From positions 248,001 to 312,000 of the forward strand of contig JAFLBL010000005.1 in assembly GCA_017303855.1 (NCBI GenBank): a DNA stretch of 64,000 nt. The letters are read 5' to 3'. Made by a program: the position numbers and the translations under genes. Source of the stretch: Chitinophagales bacterium. Lineage in GTDB: Bacteria > Bacteroidota > Bacteroidia > Chitinophagales > Chitinophagaceae. The stretch's first letter is position 1, and every line of letters begins with the position of its first letter. The notes below the pieces were generated by a model. It was not told where the DNA came from. It did not search any database and saw only the letters and a program-made list of their open reading frames with translations. This document shows positions 41,913-51,380 of this stretch, piece after piece.

Positions 41913-43487
41913 ATGAGTTTTCAAACAGAAAAAAAAGGGCTGGCCGGGATCATTGCGGCCTCTTCCGTGGGGACGCTGATCGAGTGGTATGACTTTTACA
42001 TATTCGGAAGTCTGGCCACGATTATTGCCACCAAATTTTTCCCCGCGGGCAACCAGACACTCGCCCTCCTTTCCACACTGGCGACTTTTGCTGCCGGTTT
42101 TGTGGTTCGTCCGTTCGGCGCATTATTTTTCGGACGATTGGGCGATCTGATCGGCAGAAAATATACCTTCCTGCTGACGCTGATCCTGATGGGGCTTTCC
42201 ACTTTTCTCATCGGTTGTATTCCCAGTTATGAATCCATCGGCATATTCGCCCCGATCCTGGTATTGGTTCTCCGCCTGCTCCAGGGACTGGCGCTTGGTG
42301 GTGAATACGGTGGTGCCGCAACCTACGTGGCAGAACATTCTCCCGCTGAACGGCGTGGTTTCTGGACTTCCTGGATTCAGACCACGGCCACCATTGGTCT
42401 CTTTGTATCCCTGCTTGTAATCATTACGGTAAAAGGAGCCATGAGTGAAGATTCTTTTGGCGACTGGGGCTGGCGCGTACCGTTCTGGATTTCCATCATC
42501 ATGGTAGGTATTTCCGTGGTCATCCGGATGAAAATGTCGGAGTCGCCCTTATTTGCCAAAGCAAAAGCAGAAGGCAAGACATCCACCAACCCGCTCAAAG
42601 AAAGCTTTGGTCATAAACTGAATTTTAAATTCGTATTGCTCGCGTTGTTTGGCGCCACAATGGGACAAGGTGTCGTCTGGTATACCGGGCAGTTTTACGC
42701 CCTGAGCTTTATACAAAATACATTGAGTGTGGATGTAGCCCAGGCCAGCCGGCTGATCATGTGGGCATTGTTATTCGGCACACCGTTCTTTGTATTATTT
42801 GGCTGGTTGTCCGATAAAATCGGACGCAAATGGATCATGTTGCTGGGTATGCTGATCGCGCTGCTGAGTTACCGGTATATTTATTCCGAAATGTACAGCG
42901 CGGGCAGCGTAAAAATGAAAACGGAAATTGCCGCCAATACCCTGGTGGAAATAAAAACCACTGCCGATCCCAAGCTGGCCGGCGACAGTATCCGTACCAC
43001 CACCACGCATAAAAGTTATGAGGATGGTACCACCATGAAAGAAATCAGCAAACTGCATATTCATGCTGATGCCTCCAAAGCGGATGTAAAAAAAGATACT
43101 ACCATCAGTCGCGCCGTAACCCTGGACAGCAGTTCATTCTGGAAACTGATCTTCTGGGTATTTATCCAGGTCCTTTTTGTAACCATGGTGTATGGCCCGA
43201 TTGCCGCCTTCCTGGTGGAAATGTTCCCGACCCGGATCCGTTATACATCCATGTCGTTGCCCTATCATATCGGTAACGGTATATTCGGCGGATTACTGCC
43301 GGCCATTGCCACTTTCCTGGCTACGAAAGCCACACAGGCCAATGACGCTGCGCAAAAAGCCGGTGAAGCTTTGCCGTATGACAAGCCATTCCTTGAAGGT
43401 CTCTGGTACCCGATTATTATCGCGGCCGTAAGCTTTATCATCGGTGCGCTTTATATTAACGGGGAGGATAACCGGACGGAAGACTAA
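41913..43487 (+). CDS. MHS-type MFS symporter with periplasmic insertion
   Basis: A 524-residue transporter with 12 helices of the metabolite:H+ symporter group (GTLIEWYDFYIFGSLATII, GRLGDLIGRKY, ALGGEYGGAATYVAEHSPAE). Between helices 9 and 10, residues about 325-404 form a hydrophilic insertion (VEIKTTADPK, HKSYEDGTTMKEIS, LHIHADASK) predicted to be periplasmic. In its place with acs and an acyl-CoA synthetase a monocarboxylate substrate such as acetate or propionate is likely; this is inference. Confidence 0.88.
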   Translation: MSFQTEKKGLAGIIAASSVGTLIEWYDFYIFGSLATIIATKFFPAGNQTLALLSTLATFAAGFVVRPFGALFFGRLGDLIGRKYTFLLTLILMGLSTFLIGCIPSYESIGIFAPILVLVLRLLQGLALGGEYGGAATYVAEHSPAERRGFWTSWIQTTATIGLFVSLLVIITVKGAMSEDSFGDWGWRVPFWISIIMVGISVVIRMKMSESPLFAKAKAEGKTSTNPLKESFGHKLNFKFVLLALFGATMGQGVVWYTGQFYALSFIQNTLSVDVAQASRLIMWALLFGTPFFVLFGWLSDKIGRKWIMLLGMLIALLSYRYIYSEMYSAGSVKMKTEIAANTLVEIKTTADPKLAGDSIRTTTTHKSYEDGTTMKEISKLHIHADASKADVKKDTTISRAVTLDSSSFWKLIFWVFIQVLFVTMVYGPIAAFLVEMFPTRIRYTSMSLPYHIGNGIFGGLLPAIATFLATKATQANDAAQKAGEALPYDKPFLEGLWYPIIIAAVSFIIGALYINGEDNRTED

Positions 43488-43521
43488 CCAATTAATCATG
43501 TAATTTTATAAATAATAAATT

Positions 43522-43779
43522 ATGAATCAGATCAGAAAATACCTGGGATTTGTATGGGTGGCACTGGCCCTGGCGGCCGGTTATTACCTGATCGTAAATC
43601 AGGCCATTCCGAAATTTGAAAGCCCTAAACCCGAAGACCGGATACCGGCCATTATCTATGCCTTTATCCTGACGCCGATTATTGTTGGCGGACTGCTGGT
43701 ATTCGGCTATTACTCCCTGACCGGGGAATATGATATTTACGAAGACAGCGAACATCACCTCCATATTAAAGAGGACTGA
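43522..43779 (+). CDS. Small two-helix membrane protein (DUF6814-like)
   Basis: An 85-residue protein with two membrane helices (about 8-26 and 45-68) and an acidic/His tail (YDIYEDSEHHLHIKED). It resembles small proteins that I recall lying beside MFS symporters in Bacteroidota (DUF6814). Thirty-four bases after the transporter and followed by a terminator, it is probably a transporter accessory subunit. Confidence 0.7.
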   Translation: MNQIRKYLGFVWVALALAAGYYLIVNQAIPKFESPKPEDRIPAIIYAFILTPIIVGGLLVFGYYSLTGEYDIYEDSEHHLHIKED

Positions 43780-43804
43780 CCCGTCCTTTTCCATTCTTTT
43801 TGCA

Positions 43805-43862
43805 GGGAATAACATTCTTTACTAAATTCAGGTTCAGGTAAAGGGTGTTGTTCCCTTTTTTT
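43805..43862 (+). terminator. Extended-hairpin terminator after the MFS/DUF6814 genes
   Basis: GGGAATAACATTCTTTAC pairs with GTAAAGGGTGTTGTTCCC with few mismatches and is followed by seven T. It separates transport genes from the sensor kinase genes. Confidence 0.75.
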
Positions 43863-43873
43863 ATACATGCCAT

Positions 43874-44092
43874 ATGCCGGACCGTCTCAAACGACAACGT
43901 TTTATTTCACTTGCCGTATTGTTGCTGCTGATCTTTATTTATCCACTGATCAGCATCGCCAATAAACCGGTCCGGCCGGGCGGTATTCCCCTGTTGTTTA
44001 TTTATTTTTTCAGTGCCTGGGTCATCAGTATCATTTTACTGTACCGGACGGCGGAAAAGAAAAACCACCCCCACTCCCGCAACCATGAATAA
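43874..44092 (+). CDS. Small two-helix membrane protein before the SSS-kinase
   Basis: A 72-residue protein with two membrane helices (about 11-29 and 40-57) and a basic His-rich end. Its stop overlaps the kinase ATG by eight bases. Its size and place recall the small subunit (DUF4212/DUF485, YjcH-like) that precedes SSS-family transporters such as ActP, so it is likely a partner of the SSS domain next to it. Not confirmed by motif. Confidence 0.7.
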   Translation: MPDRLKRQRFISLAVLLLLIFIYPLISIANKPVRPGGIPLLFIYFFSAWVISIILLYRTAEKKNHPHSRNHE

Positions 44093-46790
44093 CTGGCTCG
44101 TCATCCTGGGTGCACTTGTATATCTCTGCCTGCTGTTTGGCGTGGCCTACTATGCGGAATACCGTCAACGGATTAATAAAAGCCTTATTAATAACCCGTA
44201 TGTATATGCGCTTTCTCTGGCCGTGTATTGTACCGCCTGGACGTACTATGGCAGTGTGGGGCAGGCCTCCGCAATGGGTATTGAATTTCTGGCTGTCTAT
44301 ATCGGGCCAACAATAATGGCCGCTCTTTTCTGGCCGGTACTCCGGAAAATGATCCGCATCTGCAAAGTGCAACGGATCAACAGTCTCGCGGATTTTATTT
44401 CCACCCGTTACGGTAAAAACTTTTCCCTGGCCGTATTGGTAACGATACTCTGTATGATCGGGATCATCCCGTACATCGCGCTGCAGCTGAAAGCCATTTC
44501 CACCAGCATGAATATTCTGTCCGGCACCAGCAGTCAGCCCGGACTGATCGGTGTATTGCAGGACAATACATTCTATATTTCCCTTGTACTGATTGGTTTT
44601 ATCATTCTGTTCGGTACCCGTTCTATCGACGCGTCTGAAAAACATGTTGGCCTGGTAGCCGCCGTAGCCTTTGAATCCGTAGTGAAACTCGTGGCCTTCC
44701 TGGCAGTGGGAATATTTGTCACTTTTGGGTTGTTCAATGGGTTTGAAGATATTTTCAGTAAAGTTGCCGCGAATGAAGAGATGCAACAGCTGTTCCGGTT
44801 TGCCGGTAAGGATTCCTATACCACCTGGACCGGTCTCGTGCTTTTGTCCATGCTGGCCGTGGTTTTTCTGCCCCGGCAATTCCAGCTGGCCGTGGTGGAG
44901 AACGTACAGGAAAGTCATTTGAAAAAAGCCATCTGGCTGTTTCCCCTGTACATGCTGCTGATCACGCTGTTTGTTTTGCCGGTGGCTTTTGGCGGCAACC
45001 TGTTGTTTCCCGGAAATACGGTACATGCGGACACGTATGTACTGGCCCTGCCCCTGCAGCATGGCGCCGGCGGACTCAGCCTGTTTATTTTTATCGGCGG
45101 TTTCTCCGCCGCTACCAGTATGATCATAGTGGAGACTATCGCCATCAGTACGATGATGAGTAATAATATCGCCACTCCCCTCCTGCTCAGTACAAAAAAA
45201 TTCAGAACCAGTGGCGACGGGCAATTAACCAACCCGATTCTGAATATCCGGCGCTTCAGCATTTTTCTCATCATCGCTTTCGCCTTTTTATATGATAAAC
45301 TGGTGGCCCAGCATTTCACCCTGGTATCCATCGGTATGGTTTCATTTGCCGCGGTAGCACAGCTGGCGCCGGCCGTGCTGGGTGGCATTTACTGGAAATA
45401 TGCCTCTCAGAAAGGAGCCATGGCGGGTATACTCACCGGCTTTATTATCTGGTTTTATACGGCGGTAATCCCTTCTATGGCCAGTGCGGGGTTTATTGAT
45501 ATCAATATAATACATGAAGGCCCGTGGGGCATCGGATGGCTCCGTCCTTTATCCCTGTTTGGCATGGAGGGCATGGATTCTGTAACACATTGTTTTTTCT
45601 GGAGCATGTTGTTTAATACCGGTGTTTTTGTAGCGGTTTCCCTGAACAGTCAGAAGTCGGCCCGGGAAATTTACCAGGCAGAAATCTTTGTGGATATCTT
45701 CCGTCATTCGGGCCCCGGCGAGAATAATGTAATCTGGAAAGGAACCGCTTATCTGCCCGATCTGAATTCATTACTGGCCAATTTTCTCGGCACGGAACGG
45801 GCGGAAAAAATTATTGCCAGTTATGCCCAGCGGAATAAAATTTCCCTGGAAGGTAAAAAAGCCGATCCCCGCCTGGTAACATTTGCCGAAAAAGTACTGA
45901 GTGGCGTGATTGGTTCCGCTTCGGCCCGTATCATGGTAAGTAGTGTAACCAAGGAAGAGGAGTTGAAGATTAGTGAAGTGATGCATATCCTCCGTGAATC
46001 GCAGCAGATGATAGAACTGAATAAGGAGCTCCGTCGTAAATCAGGTGAATTGCAGAAAGCCACGGATCAGCTTACGCAGGTCAATGCACAATTGCAGGAT
46101 ATGGATACGATTAAGGATGAGTTCCTGTATACCGTTACCCATGAACTCCGCACACCGCTTACCTCCATCCGCGCCATGGCCGAAATTGTACATGACAATC
46201 CGGATATGGAAGAAGAACAACGGTACCATTTTTTATCCGGCATTATCAAAGAGACGGAACGGCTGAGTCACCTGATTACCCAGGTACTGAACCTGGAAAA
46301 ATATGAAAGCGGCCGGCAGAAACTGAACCTGACACCGGTACTGCTGAATACGCTGATTGCAGACAGTATCCAATCTGTCTCCGCCCTGGCCATGGAAAAA
46401 AAGATTACCGTCAGTACCCGTATACCCGACAGCATGTTCCTGGTCCGTTGCGACGCGGCGCTGATTCAACAGGTCATGAACAATCTTTTATCCAATGCCA
46501 TCAAGTTTGTGGATGAAGAAACCGGCCGGATTACCGTGGCCGTACATGCCGGTGAGGATGAACTGCAGGTGTGGGTGGAAGATAATGGTAAAGGAATTGC
46601 AGGCGAATTGCATGAACTCGTATTTGATAAGTTTTTCCAGGCCCGGAACCAGACACTGAAAAAACCGCAGGGTAGCGGACTGGGACTGGCTATCTGTAAA
46701 AAGATCATTGAAATGCACGGCGGTAAAATACGCGTGGAAAGTGAAGAAGGGAAAGGTTCACGGTTTATCTTTACCTTACCGAATCTTTAA
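44085..46790 (+). CDS. SSS-transporter/STAC/histidine-kinase fusion (CbrA/CrbS-like)
   Basis: A 901-residue protein. Residues about 1-500 are a sodium:solute symporter domain with some 13 helices ([36 protein letters not shown]). Residues about 545-620 fit the STAC domain ([36 protein letters not shown]). A coiled coil leads to the HisKA domain with phospho-acceptor in [13 protein letters not shown] (about 687) and HATPase N and G boxes ([32 protein letters not shown]). CbrA and CrbS are relatives; CrbS controls acs in gammaproteobacteria. The start is ATG 44085. Confidence 0.93.
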   Translation: MNNWLVILGALVYLCLLFGVAYYAEYRQRINKSLINNPYVYALSLAVYCTAWTYYGSVGQASAMGIEFLAVYIGPTIMAALFWPVLRKMIRICKVQRINSLADFISTRYGKNFSLAVLVTILCMIGIIPYIALQLKAISTSMNILSGTSSQPGLIGVLQDNTFYISLVLIGFIILFGTRSIDASEKHVGLVAAVAFESVVKLVAFLAVGIFVTFGLFNGFEDIFSKVAANEEMQQLFRFAGKDSYTTWTGLVLLSMLAVVFLPRQFQLAVVENVQESHLKKAIWLFPLYMLLITLFVLPVAFGGNLLFPGNTVHADTYVLALPLQHGAGGLSLFIFIGGFSAATSMIIVETIAISTMMSNNIATPLLLSTKKFRTSGDGQLTNPILNIRRFSIFLIIAFAFLYDKLVAQHFTLVSIGMVSFAAVAQLAPAVLGGIYWKYASQKGAMAGILTGFIIWFYTAVIPSMASAGFIDINIIHEGPWGIGWLRPLSLFGMEGMDSVTHCFFWSMLFNTGVFVAVSLNSQKSAREIYQAEIFVDIFRHSGPGENNVIWKGTAYLPDLNSLLANFLGTERAEKIIASYAQRNKISLEGKKADPRLVTFAEKVLSGVIGSASARIMVSSVTKEEELKISEVMHILRESQQMIELNKELRRKSGELQKATDQLTQVNAQLQDMDTIKDEFLYTVTHELRTPLTSIRAMAEIVHDNPDMEEEQRYHFLSGIIKETERLSHLITQVLNLEKYESGRQKLNLTPVLLNTLIADSIQSVSALAMEKKITVSTRIPDSMFLVRCDAALIQQVMNNLLSNAIKFVDEETGRITVAVHAGEDELQVWVEDNGKGIAGELHELVFDKFFQARNQTLKKPQGSGLGLAICKKIIEMHGGKIRVESEEGKGSRFIFTLPNL

Positions 46791-46817
46791 ACAACAACCT
46801 TATTCAAGCGAACGGGA

Positions 46818-47189
46818 ATGAAGAAAATACTGGTAGTAGACGACGACCCTTATATTCTCATGTCACTGGAATTCCTGATGAAGAAGAACGGATTTGAAGT
46901 AATGGTGGCCAGGAACGGAACAGAGGCATTGGAAATTGTTGACAAGCAGGTACCGGATATCGTATTACTCGATATCATGATGCCCGATGTGGATGGCTAT
47001 GCCATTTGTAAACATATCAAGAGCAGTAAAAAGCTGAAAGAAGCCAAAGTGGTTTTCATGAGTGCCAAGAGCAAGGAATCGGATATACAAAAAGGATATG
47101 ACCTCGGTGCGTCTCTCTATGTTACCAAACCTTTCAGCACCCGACAGTTACTGAAACAGGTACAGGAACTGATCTCCCCATCATCCTGA
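46818..47189 (+). CDS. CheY-like single-domain response regulator
   Basis: A 123-residue receiver alone, with the acidic pair VVDDDPYI, acceptor Asp in IVLLDIMMPDVDG, Ser in VFMSAKSK and Lys in YVTKPFS. No output domain. Twenty-seven bases after the SSS-kinase, so it is its presumed partner. Unlike CrbR or CbrB it cannot bind DNA by itself, so the signal must pass by protein contact or a further phosphotransfer. Confidence 0.93.
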   Translation: MKKILVVDDDPYILMSLEFLMKKNGFEVMVARNGTEALEIVDKQVPDIVLLDIMMPDVDGYAICKHIKSSKKLKEAKVVFMSAKSKESDIQKGYDLGASLYVTKPFSTRQLLKQVQELISPSS

Positions 47190-47239
47190 TTTCAGTTAGT
47201 ACCGGCAACCGGATAAACAAAAATTCTGGTTAATTGGTA

Positions 47240-47247
47240 TAGCTTTG
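47240..47247 (+). promoter_or_regulatory. TAnnTTTG element of the acyl-CoA synthetase gene
   Basis: TAGCTTTG, 47 bases upstream of ATG 47295, in the 105-base gap after the response regulator. Candidate -7 box only. Confidence 0.4.
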
Positions 47248-47294
47248 TCTCTTCCCTCCTTTACCGGTTGTAATTTGTAGCAACGAATTGCACT

Positions 47295-49199
47295 ATGGAA
47301 AAATACACCGCTATTTACCGGGAGAGTATTGAAAACAAAGAAGCGTTCTGGGCCAGGCAGGCCGAGGCATTGCACTGGTATAAAAAACCCCGGACAATTT
47401 TATCGCAGACGGACAAAGGTTTTTACCGTTGGTTTGCCGACGGGGAAATCAATATCAGTTATGGCTGCCTGGATTACCAGGTGGAGCATGGCCGCGGAGA
47501 ACAGGTGGCCCTGATTTATGATTCCCCGGTAACACATACTATGCAGCGATTCACCTACCGGGAACTGCTGGACCTGGTAGCACGCTTTGCCGGTGGTCTG
47601 CAGCGCATGGGTGTAAACCGGGGCGACACCGTTGTGATTTATATGCCCATGATACCGCAGGCCGTGATTGCGATGCTGGCCTGTGCCCGTATTGGCGCCA
47701 TTCATTCGGTCGTATTTGGCGGCTTTGCCCCGCATGAACTGGCAATGCGGATTGACGATTCTCATCCCAAAGCCATAATCTCCGCCAGCCATGGGGTGGA
47801 ATTTGATAAGATCATTCCCTATAAGCCGCTGGTGGACCGGGCCATAGAAGAAGCCACCCACAAACCGCCGGTACATATTTTTTATGAGCGCACACCCGGG
47901 TATGACAAACTGGATGGAGCGGGCGAAGTGGACTTCAACAGTTTGCTGACCGGAGAAACCGCGGCATGCATCCCTGTGCTTTCCACTGACCCTTTATATA
48001 TTTTGTATACATCCGGCACTACCGGCAAACCCAAGGGTATTATCCGCGATCATGGCGGTTATGCCACGGCGTTAAAATTCAGCATGGATCATATTTATGA
48101 TATAGCACCCGGCGATGTATACTGGGCAGCCAGTGATGTAGGATGGGTGGTGGGCCACAGCTATATCGTGTATGGCCCCCTGCTCCAGGGTTGCACGTCC
48201 ATACTGTATGAAGGAAAACCCATCCGTACACCCGATGCCGGTGCTTTCTGGCGGGTGATCAGTGAGCATAACGTAAACGTGATGTTTACAGCGCCAACCG
48301 CCATCCGGGCGATACGCAAAGAAGACCATGAAGGCGAGCTGCTGAAAAAATACGATCTCAGCAGGCTGAAATATTTATTCCTGGCCGGGGAAAGACTGGA
48401 CCCGCCCACCTATCACTGGATAAAAGACCTGTTGCAAAAACCGGTTATTGATCACTGGTGGCAGACTGAAACCGGTTGGCCAATGGTGGGGATCATGATG
48501 GGGGTGGCACACCAGGATCCGCGCGCGGGTTCTGCCGGCTTACCCGTATGTGGTTATGAGATTCACATACTATCCGATGACGGGGTGGAACTGGAGAAAG
48601 GAAAAGAAGGCTATATCGCCGCTAAACTTCCCCTGCCACCCGGCTGCCTGCCTACACTCTGGAATAATGACGATCGTTTTATAGCCGGCTATCTTCAGCA
48701 TTTTCCCGGATACTACCAGACCGGTGATGGCGGCTACCTGGATGCCGACGGTTACTGTTATATCATGGGAAGGGTGGATGACGTAATCAATGTAAGCGGT
48801 CACCGGCTGAGTACCGGAGAAATGGAAGAACTGGTAGCCTCACATCCCGCCATTGCCGAATGTGCCGTTATGGGTATTGCGGACGAATTACGCGGCCAGC
48901 GACCCGTTGCCCTGGTTGTATTGAAAGATGGCCGTGAGTTGGACGAAGAGCAGATAGAAGAGGAATTAGTATCGCTGATCCGCGAAAAAATCGGCGCAGT
49001 CGCCTATTTCCGGAATGCCGCCATTGTAAAACGGTTACCCAAAACCAGAAGTGGCAAAATACTACGCAAAACCATACGCCAGATTGCGGACGGAGAACCC
49101 TATGCCATACCCTCTACCATTGATGACCCGGCTATACTGGATGAAATCAGGGAAACATTACAGGAACGAAAACTGGGCCTGGCGTTCAACCAGGTTTAA
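47295..49199 (+). CDS. AMP-forming acyl-CoA synthetase, PrpE/acetyl-CoA synthetase-like
   Basis: A 634-residue enzyme of the Acs family, with the ATP loop YTSGTTGKPKGIIRD, GWVVGHSYIVYGPLLQG, DHWWQTETGWP and the end RLPKTRSGKILRKTIRQIADG. The sequence is clearly distinct from the Acs at 37942. IRDHGGYATALKF and the GWPMVG version of the acyl pocket resemble propionyl-CoA synthetases (PrpE). Expected to activate propionate or a similar short acid. Confidence 0.9.
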   Translation: MEKYTAIYRESIENKEAFWARQAEALHWYKKPRTILSQTDKGFYRWFADGEINISYGCLDYQVEHGRGEQVALIYDSPVTHTMQRFTYRELLDLVARFAGGLQRMGVNRGDTVVIYMPMIPQAVIAMLACARIGAIHSVVFGGFAPHELAMRIDDSHPKAIISASHGVEFDKIIPYKPLVDRAIEEATHKPPVHIFYERTPGYDKLDGAGEVDFNSLLTGETAACIPVLSTDPLYILYTSGTTGKPKGIIRDHGGYATALKFSMDHIYDIAPGDVYWAASDVGWVVGHSYIVYGPLLQGCTSILYEGKPIRTPDAGAFWRVISEHNVNVMFTAPTAIRAIRKEDHEGELLKKYDLSRLKYLFLAGERLDPPTYHWIKDLLQKPVIDHWWQTETGWPMVGIMMGVAHQDPRAGSAGLPVCGYEIHILSDDGVELEKGKEGYIAAKLPLPPGCLPTLWNNDDRFIAGYLQHFPGYYQTGDGGYLDADGYCYIMGRVDDVINVSGHRLSTGEMEELVASHPAIAECAVMGIADELRGQRPVALVVLKDGRELDEEQIEEELVSLIREKIGAVAYFRNAAIVKRLPKTRSGKILRKTIRQIADGEPYAIPSTIDDPAILDEIRETLQERKLGLAFNQV

Positions 49200-49235
49200 T
49201 TTTACGAACCTTTACGGATAAAAAAGTTAAACAGC

Positions 49236-49279
49236 AACCACCGGTGAAATCCTGTCAGGAGGAACCGGTGGTTTTTTTA
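49236..49279 (+). terminator. Rho-independent terminator after the acyl-CoA synthetase
   Basis: AACCACCGGT pairs with ACCGGTGGTT across an 18-base loop that itself holds CCTGTCAGG, and seven T follow. Confidence 0.92.
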
Positions 49280-49300
49280 CAATTCTTAAACAATCCGGAC

Positions 49301-49330
49301 TTTGCCATGTTATTACCACGACTAATTTTG
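49301..49330 (+). promoter_or_regulatory. Bacteroidota promoter for the small exported protein/export genes
   Basis: TTTG (49301-49304), an 18-base spacer and TAATTTTG (49323-49330) match TTTG-N18-TAnnTTTG. It lies 8 bases before ATG 49339, so the leader is very short. Confidence 0.6.
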
Positions 49331-49338
49331 CAGCATCA

Positions 49339-49626
49339 ATGAAACGGATCGCCTTGTTTATATTACTGATTTTTGCCACAGTACAGATAGTACCCGGGGT
49401 AAATGCCTGTATTACTGACGACCCGGCTTCTGTAGTCTTTACCATGGATGAAGAAAAACATGCGGAGAAATCATCCATTGAATTTCAAAAAGATAAAAAA
49501 ATCAACCCGGCCTATCATCAGCTGGCAGATCTGCTCAGCCAGCAACTGAACACGGCTTTCCATGTTGCTGAAAAAATATTACCAGCACCCTGCCTGGAAC
49601 AGCACACACCGCCTCCAAACTGCTGA
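49339..49626 (+). CDS. Small exported protein ahead of the export genes (95 aa)
   Basis: A signal peptide (MKRIALFILLIFATVQIVPG) is followed by a 70-residue charged, helical mature part (DEEKHAEKSSIEFQKDKKI, NTAFHVAEKIL) and a C-terminal tail EQHTPPPNC. Three cysteines, one at the very end. No family recognised. As it opens the transcript of an ABC/HlyD/TolC set, it may be substrate or accessory of it. Another small exported protein at 61087 also ends with PPPN. Confidence 0.65.
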   Translation: MKRIALFILLIFATVQIVPGVNACITDDPASVVFTMDEEKHAEKSSIEFQKDKKINPAYHQLADLLSQQLNTAFHVAEKILPAPCLEQHTPPPNC

Positions 49627-49694
49627 TCTTCCTTTTTTACGGATACGCTGTATCCGCACTTTACTGATTTTATCATTCTATAATTACTGAACGT

Positions 49695-51380
49695 ATGCGC
49701 ACCGCATCAAACCCGGTTGCCAGGATATTGAACCTGGTCAGACTGGAGCGAAAAGAAATATCCGCTATTTACTTCTATGCAATTCTGAACGGCTTAATTC
49801 AGCTCTCCCTTCCCGTAGGTGTACAGGCCATCATTGGGTTTGTACTGGGCGGATCAATGAGTACCTCATTGGTGATACTGATCAGCCTGGTGGTTATCGG
49901 CGTATTCAGCACCGGTGTTCTCCAGGTAGGACAAATGCAGCTGATCGAAAAAATTCAACAGAAAATTTTTGTACGTTACTCCTTTGACCTGGCTGTTCAT
50001 ATACCCCGGCTGGACATGAAAAAAACGGATGCCTATTATCTGCCTGAACTGGTAAATCGTTTTTTTGAAATTCCCACATTACAAAAAGGACTGGCCAAAC
50101 TATTACTGGATATTCCCACCGCATCCATCCAGATTGTTTTCGGATTGTTGCTGCTCTCTTTTTATCACCCGGCTTTCATCCTGTTCGGACTCATCCTGCT
50201 GCTGATTCTCTGGCTCATCCTGTATTATACAGGTAATAAAGGCTTACAAACCAGTCTGGCAGAAAGTGCCTATAAATACGGGGTGGCCGCCTGGCTGGAA
50301 GAACTGGGCCGGCTGATCAAATCCTTTAAGTTTTCCAAGGGATCCCGGATCAACCTGGCTAAAACAAATGAAAAAGTAAGCGGCTATCTCGATGCCAGGA
50401 ACAGTCATTTTTCCATTCTGCAGTTCCAGTTCAAAGTACTGATTGCCTTTAAAGTGTTAATCACCGCGGCCATGCTGATCATCGGCTCCCTGTTACTCGT
50501 GAGTCAGCAACTGAATATCGGTCAGTTTATAGCCGCTGAAATTGTTATTCTGACTATTATCAACTCCGTGGAAAAGCTGATCGGCAATCTCGATAGTGTA
50601 TATGATGTACTGACTTCGGTGGATAAACTGGCAAAAATCACCGACAAGCCGGTGGAAAAAAACGGAAGTTATGTATTGCCGGATGAAAAACAGGGCTTAT
50701 CCGTGGAAGCCGCCAAACTGCGCTTTTCCTATGACGATGAACAACCTGTTTTGCAACAGATCAGTTTCAGCATTCAGCCCGGCCAAACAGTATGTATAAC
50801 CGGAAAAGAAGGCACCGGGAAATCCACACTATTGAAACTGGTCAGTGGTTCATACCAGGGATTTGAAGGAGCCTTGATGCTGAACGGTCTGCCGGTTGGC
50901 AATTATGACTTATCCTCCCTGCGGGCGCAGACCGGTATTTTGCTGAGTCAGCAGGATATATTCCATGGCACATTACTGGAGAATATCACGATGGGCAATC
51001 CGGATACAGACATGCAACAGGTGGTGCACTTATTTGAAGCCGTAGGACTGACCACTTTTCTCCGTACACAAAAAGACGGTTTTGATACCTGGCTGGACCC
51101 CACCGGAAAACGCTTGTCCCGCAATGTCATCAGTAAAATATTACTGGTTCGCGCATTGGTGGGTCATCCCCGGCTGCTGTTGCTCGAAGAACCATGGACA
51201 CATATTGAAGAACCCTACCGTGGCCGGATCATCAAACTCCTGCTGAAAGAATATCCGCAGACAACTATCCTGGTCGTAAGCAGCGACCCGGTATTTGCCC
51301 GCTTATGCGACCAGGTGATTGAAATAACCCCTGACGGCTGTATTGTTAACCAAAAAAAGAAACCGACCAATGAACAATAA
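49695..51380 (+). CDS. ABC exporter (permease-ATPase half) with degenerate nucleotide-binding domain
   Basis: A 561-residue fused half-transporter of the type I secretion group, without peptidase domain. Six membrane helices are in residues 1-310. The NBD (about 340-550) keeps Walker A, GKEGTGKST (about 372). The signature LSGGQ is replaced by LSRNV, Walker B reads LLLLEEP with Glu in place of the metal Asp, and the switch His is absent (VVSSDPVF). Overlaps the HlyD gene by 11 bases. ATP binding is possible; hydrolysis in the normal manner seems doubtful. Confidence 0.87.
   Translation: MRTASNPVARILNLVRLERKEISAIYFYAILNGLIQLSLPVGVQAIIGFVLGGSMSTSLVILISLVVIGVFSTGVLQVGQMQLIEKIQQKIFVRYSFDLAVHIPRLDMKKTDAYYLPELVNRFFEIPTLQKGLAKLLLDIPTASIQIVFGLLLLSFYHPAFILFGLILLLILWLILYYTGNKGLQTSLAESAYKYGVAAWLEELGRLIKSFKFSKGSRINLAKTNEKVSGYLDARNSHFSILQFQFKVLIAFKVLITAAMLIIGSLLLVSQQLNIGQFIAAEIVILTIINSVEKLIGNLDSVYDVLTSVDKLAKITDKPVEKNGSYVLPDEKQGLSVEAAKLRFSYDDEQPVLQQISFSIQPGQTVCITGKEGTGKSTLLKLVSGSYQGFEGALMLNGLPVGNYDLSSLRAQTGILLSQQDIFHGTLLENITMGNPDTDMQQVVHLFEAVGLTTFLRTQKDGFDTWLDPTGKRLSRNVISKILLVRALVGHPRLLLLEEPWTHIEEPYRGRIIKLLLKEYPQTTILVVSSDPVFARLCDQVIEITPDGCIVNQKKKPTNEQ

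Noticed and set aside
43805..44092. One continuous transcript from the porin to the sensor kinase
   Set aside because: An extended hairpin with a T run separates the MFS/DUF6814 genes from the kinase genes, so separate transcription is more likely.
47295..49199. Second copy of acs by recent duplication
   Set aside because: The two synthetases share only the family motifs; the pocket and N-terminus differ, so they are old paralogues with likely different substrates.
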